Source of the DNA: Candidatus Altarchaeales archaeon WOR_SM1_86-2
GTDB lineage: Archaea > Altiarchaeota > Altiarchaeia > IMC4 > MCBC01
Direction of reading: 5' to 3'
Assembly: GCA_001723855.1 (NCBI GenBank)
Contig: MCBC01000090.1
Coordinates: 1 to 6,734 of the forward strand
DNA length: 6,734 nucleotides
Part shown: piece by piece, positions 6,058-6,734 of the stretch
How positions within the stretch are numbered: position 1 is the first letter of the stretch
Layout of the letters: the number at the start of each line of letters is the position of its first letter
Notes under the pieces: generated by a model
The model's database searches: none
Seen by the model: only the letters and a program-made list of their open reading frames with translations
What the model was told of the DNA's origin: nothing
Program-made: the position numbers and the translations under genes

Positions 6058-6233
6058 CTATTTCCTTTCTGTTATAACCCCCTTATCTTCTGTCTTCAAG
6101 CATTTTTCCAATTTCTTTAAATCCCATTCATCTGAGACCAAAATTCCCCTGGTCTTAGCAAGATTTAATGCGTGATCTGAAAATCCGGATTCGGAAATAT
6201 GTAGACCGTCCCGTCAATAGACAAACCTGTCTG
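6058..6233 (-). pseudogene. 3' remnant of a restriction-endonuclease-like gene, frameshifted
   Basis: Between 6213 and 6058 a frame without any start codon encodes LHISESGFSDHALNLAKTRG, then ILVSDEWDLKKLEKCLK, and ends at TAG 6058-6060. The pattern SGF(S/T)..AL..A...GI.L......L..L resembles the C-terminal end of Mrr/PDDEXK-type restriction endonuclease proteins. The preceding residues DGTVYI are in another frame (6215-6198). A two-base change at the TTT near 6195-6198 would join them as DGTVYI-SESGF. The whole 5' part of the gene is missing, and the PHP gene ends only 19 nt upstream. That it is a fossil rests on there being no start, a frameshift and protein-like sequence on both sides. The exact family is uncertain. 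Confidence 0.5.
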
Positions 6234-6252
6234 TTATAATAATTTAAAACAT

Positions 6253-6734
6253 TCAAACAATCCTATCGACAAACCCTGCCCCGTAATCCAGCATCCTCTC
6301 AACGGAAGTTTTCGCAATAAAATCTGTTTTTTTATTCAGGATGGCGTCTATTACGTCATCTGCCGAATTTATTGTCACCTCATCATCCGTGAACATGTGA
6401 ATGTTCCCGAGTTCCCTTAACGAGTGGGCATCGCTGCCGCCTGTTTTTGGCAGGCCGAGTTCGTCCGCTATTTTATTTATGTTCCTGCCGCTCATTATCG
6501 TGTGTCCATTGTAGACTTCAACCGCATCGAAATCAAGTTTATATACCAGGTCTCCAACGCCGCTCCTGAAAGAATCGTAGGGGTGGACCGCGATTGCTAT
6601 CCCGCCCGATTGGTGTATCCTCTCTATCACATCCTCCGGCGCCAAACCGATCTCCATCCGCGGGGCAGAACCCATGCACAATATATGCCCTTCCGCGGAA
6701 GAGACCTCAACACCTGGGATCACCATGATATCCA
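6253..6734 (-). CDS. PHP-domain metal-dependent phosphoesterase, 3' part (N-terminus outside the window)
   Basis: The 159 visible residues hold three of the usual PHP metal-site motifs: PGVEVSSAEGHIL (Glu and His ligands), AIAVHPYDSF (His) and GGSDAHS (Asp and His). The first motif, normally HxH near the N-terminus, must lie beyond the right edge. The frame continues upstream of the first visible ATG (6726) through Asp-Ile to the edge, so that ATG is internal. PHP proteins hydrolyse phosphoesters with bound metal ions; stand-alone members act on nucleotides or sugar phosphates, and the substrate here is not readable. The form 'FRSGVGDLVYKLDFDAVEVY' is one I associate with euryarchaeal PHP proteins. 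The reading frame is intact to its TGA at 6253. No operon partner is visible inside the window. Confidence 0.88.
   Translation of the reverse strand, partial: DIMVIPGVEVSSAEGHILCMGSAPRMEIGLAPEDVIERIHQSGGIAIAVHPYDSFRSGVGDLVYKLDFDAVEVYNGHTIMSGRNINKIADELGLPKTGGSDAHSLRELGNIHMFTDDEVTINSADDVIDAILNKKTDFIAKTSVERMLDYGAGFVDRIV

Noticed and set aside
6135..6155. Inverted repeat AGACCA/TGGTCT with a 9-base loop
   Set aside because: It falls within the decayed coding fragment, is only 6 bp, and has no adjoining T-run, so coding origin and chance explain it.

Overview
This window most likely comes from an archaeon, probably a euryarchaeote of the methanogen/ANME kind; that placement is an inference. The visible part of the PHP-domain protein at the right edge resembles a euryarchaeal PHP family. 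Two upstream regions carry archaeal-looking promoters: A/G-rich BRE-like bases followed by a TTTATATA-type box. Several starts lack a Shine-Dalgarno sequence and are preceded by an A-rich leader. Base composition is moderate and the spacers are AT-rich. A bacterial origin is not excluded.

Every supported gene is on the minus strand, so the window is read from right to left. At 6734-6253 is the 3' part of a PHP-domain phosphoesterase whose N-terminus lies outside the window. The spacer 6252-5839 is not empty. It holds a decayed 3' gene fragment (6233-6058) that looks like the C-terminal end of an Mrr/PDDEXK-type restriction endonuclease, then a run of seven T, then an AT-rich region with an archaeal-type promoter near 5920-5935. 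That promoter precedes a 613-residue soluble multidomain beta-sandwich protein (5838-3997). After a spacer with a GC-rich hairpin and a second TATA-like promoter comes a 71-residue coiled-coil protein (3850-3635). Two small tandem hairpins follow, then a cobalamin-binding-domain radical SAM enzyme (3539-1947). Next is a 376-residue protein with an HEAAH...E gluzincin metallopeptidase signature (1861-731).

The left 700 bases look like a site of repeated rearrangement. A 72-codon frame (692-474) is a fossil of a DUF1016/YhcG-type nuclease gene, with an internal deletion and an apparent frameshift. It overlaps by ATGA the start of a small acidic helical protein (477-142). Just downstream, a short frame runs off the left edge. 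Its first 10 codons are new, and the rest is a perfect, in-frame, 88-bp copy of an internal part of the metallopeptidase gene.

No complete known pathway is visible. The core of small coiled-coil protein, B12-radical SAM enzyme and cytoplasmic metallopeptidase is the part most worth testing as a functional unit. The two fossils of nuclease-type genes and the gene-fragment duplication suggest an accessory, defence-prone region undergoing gene loss. I saw no tRNA, rRNA, CRISPR array or intact insertion sequence.
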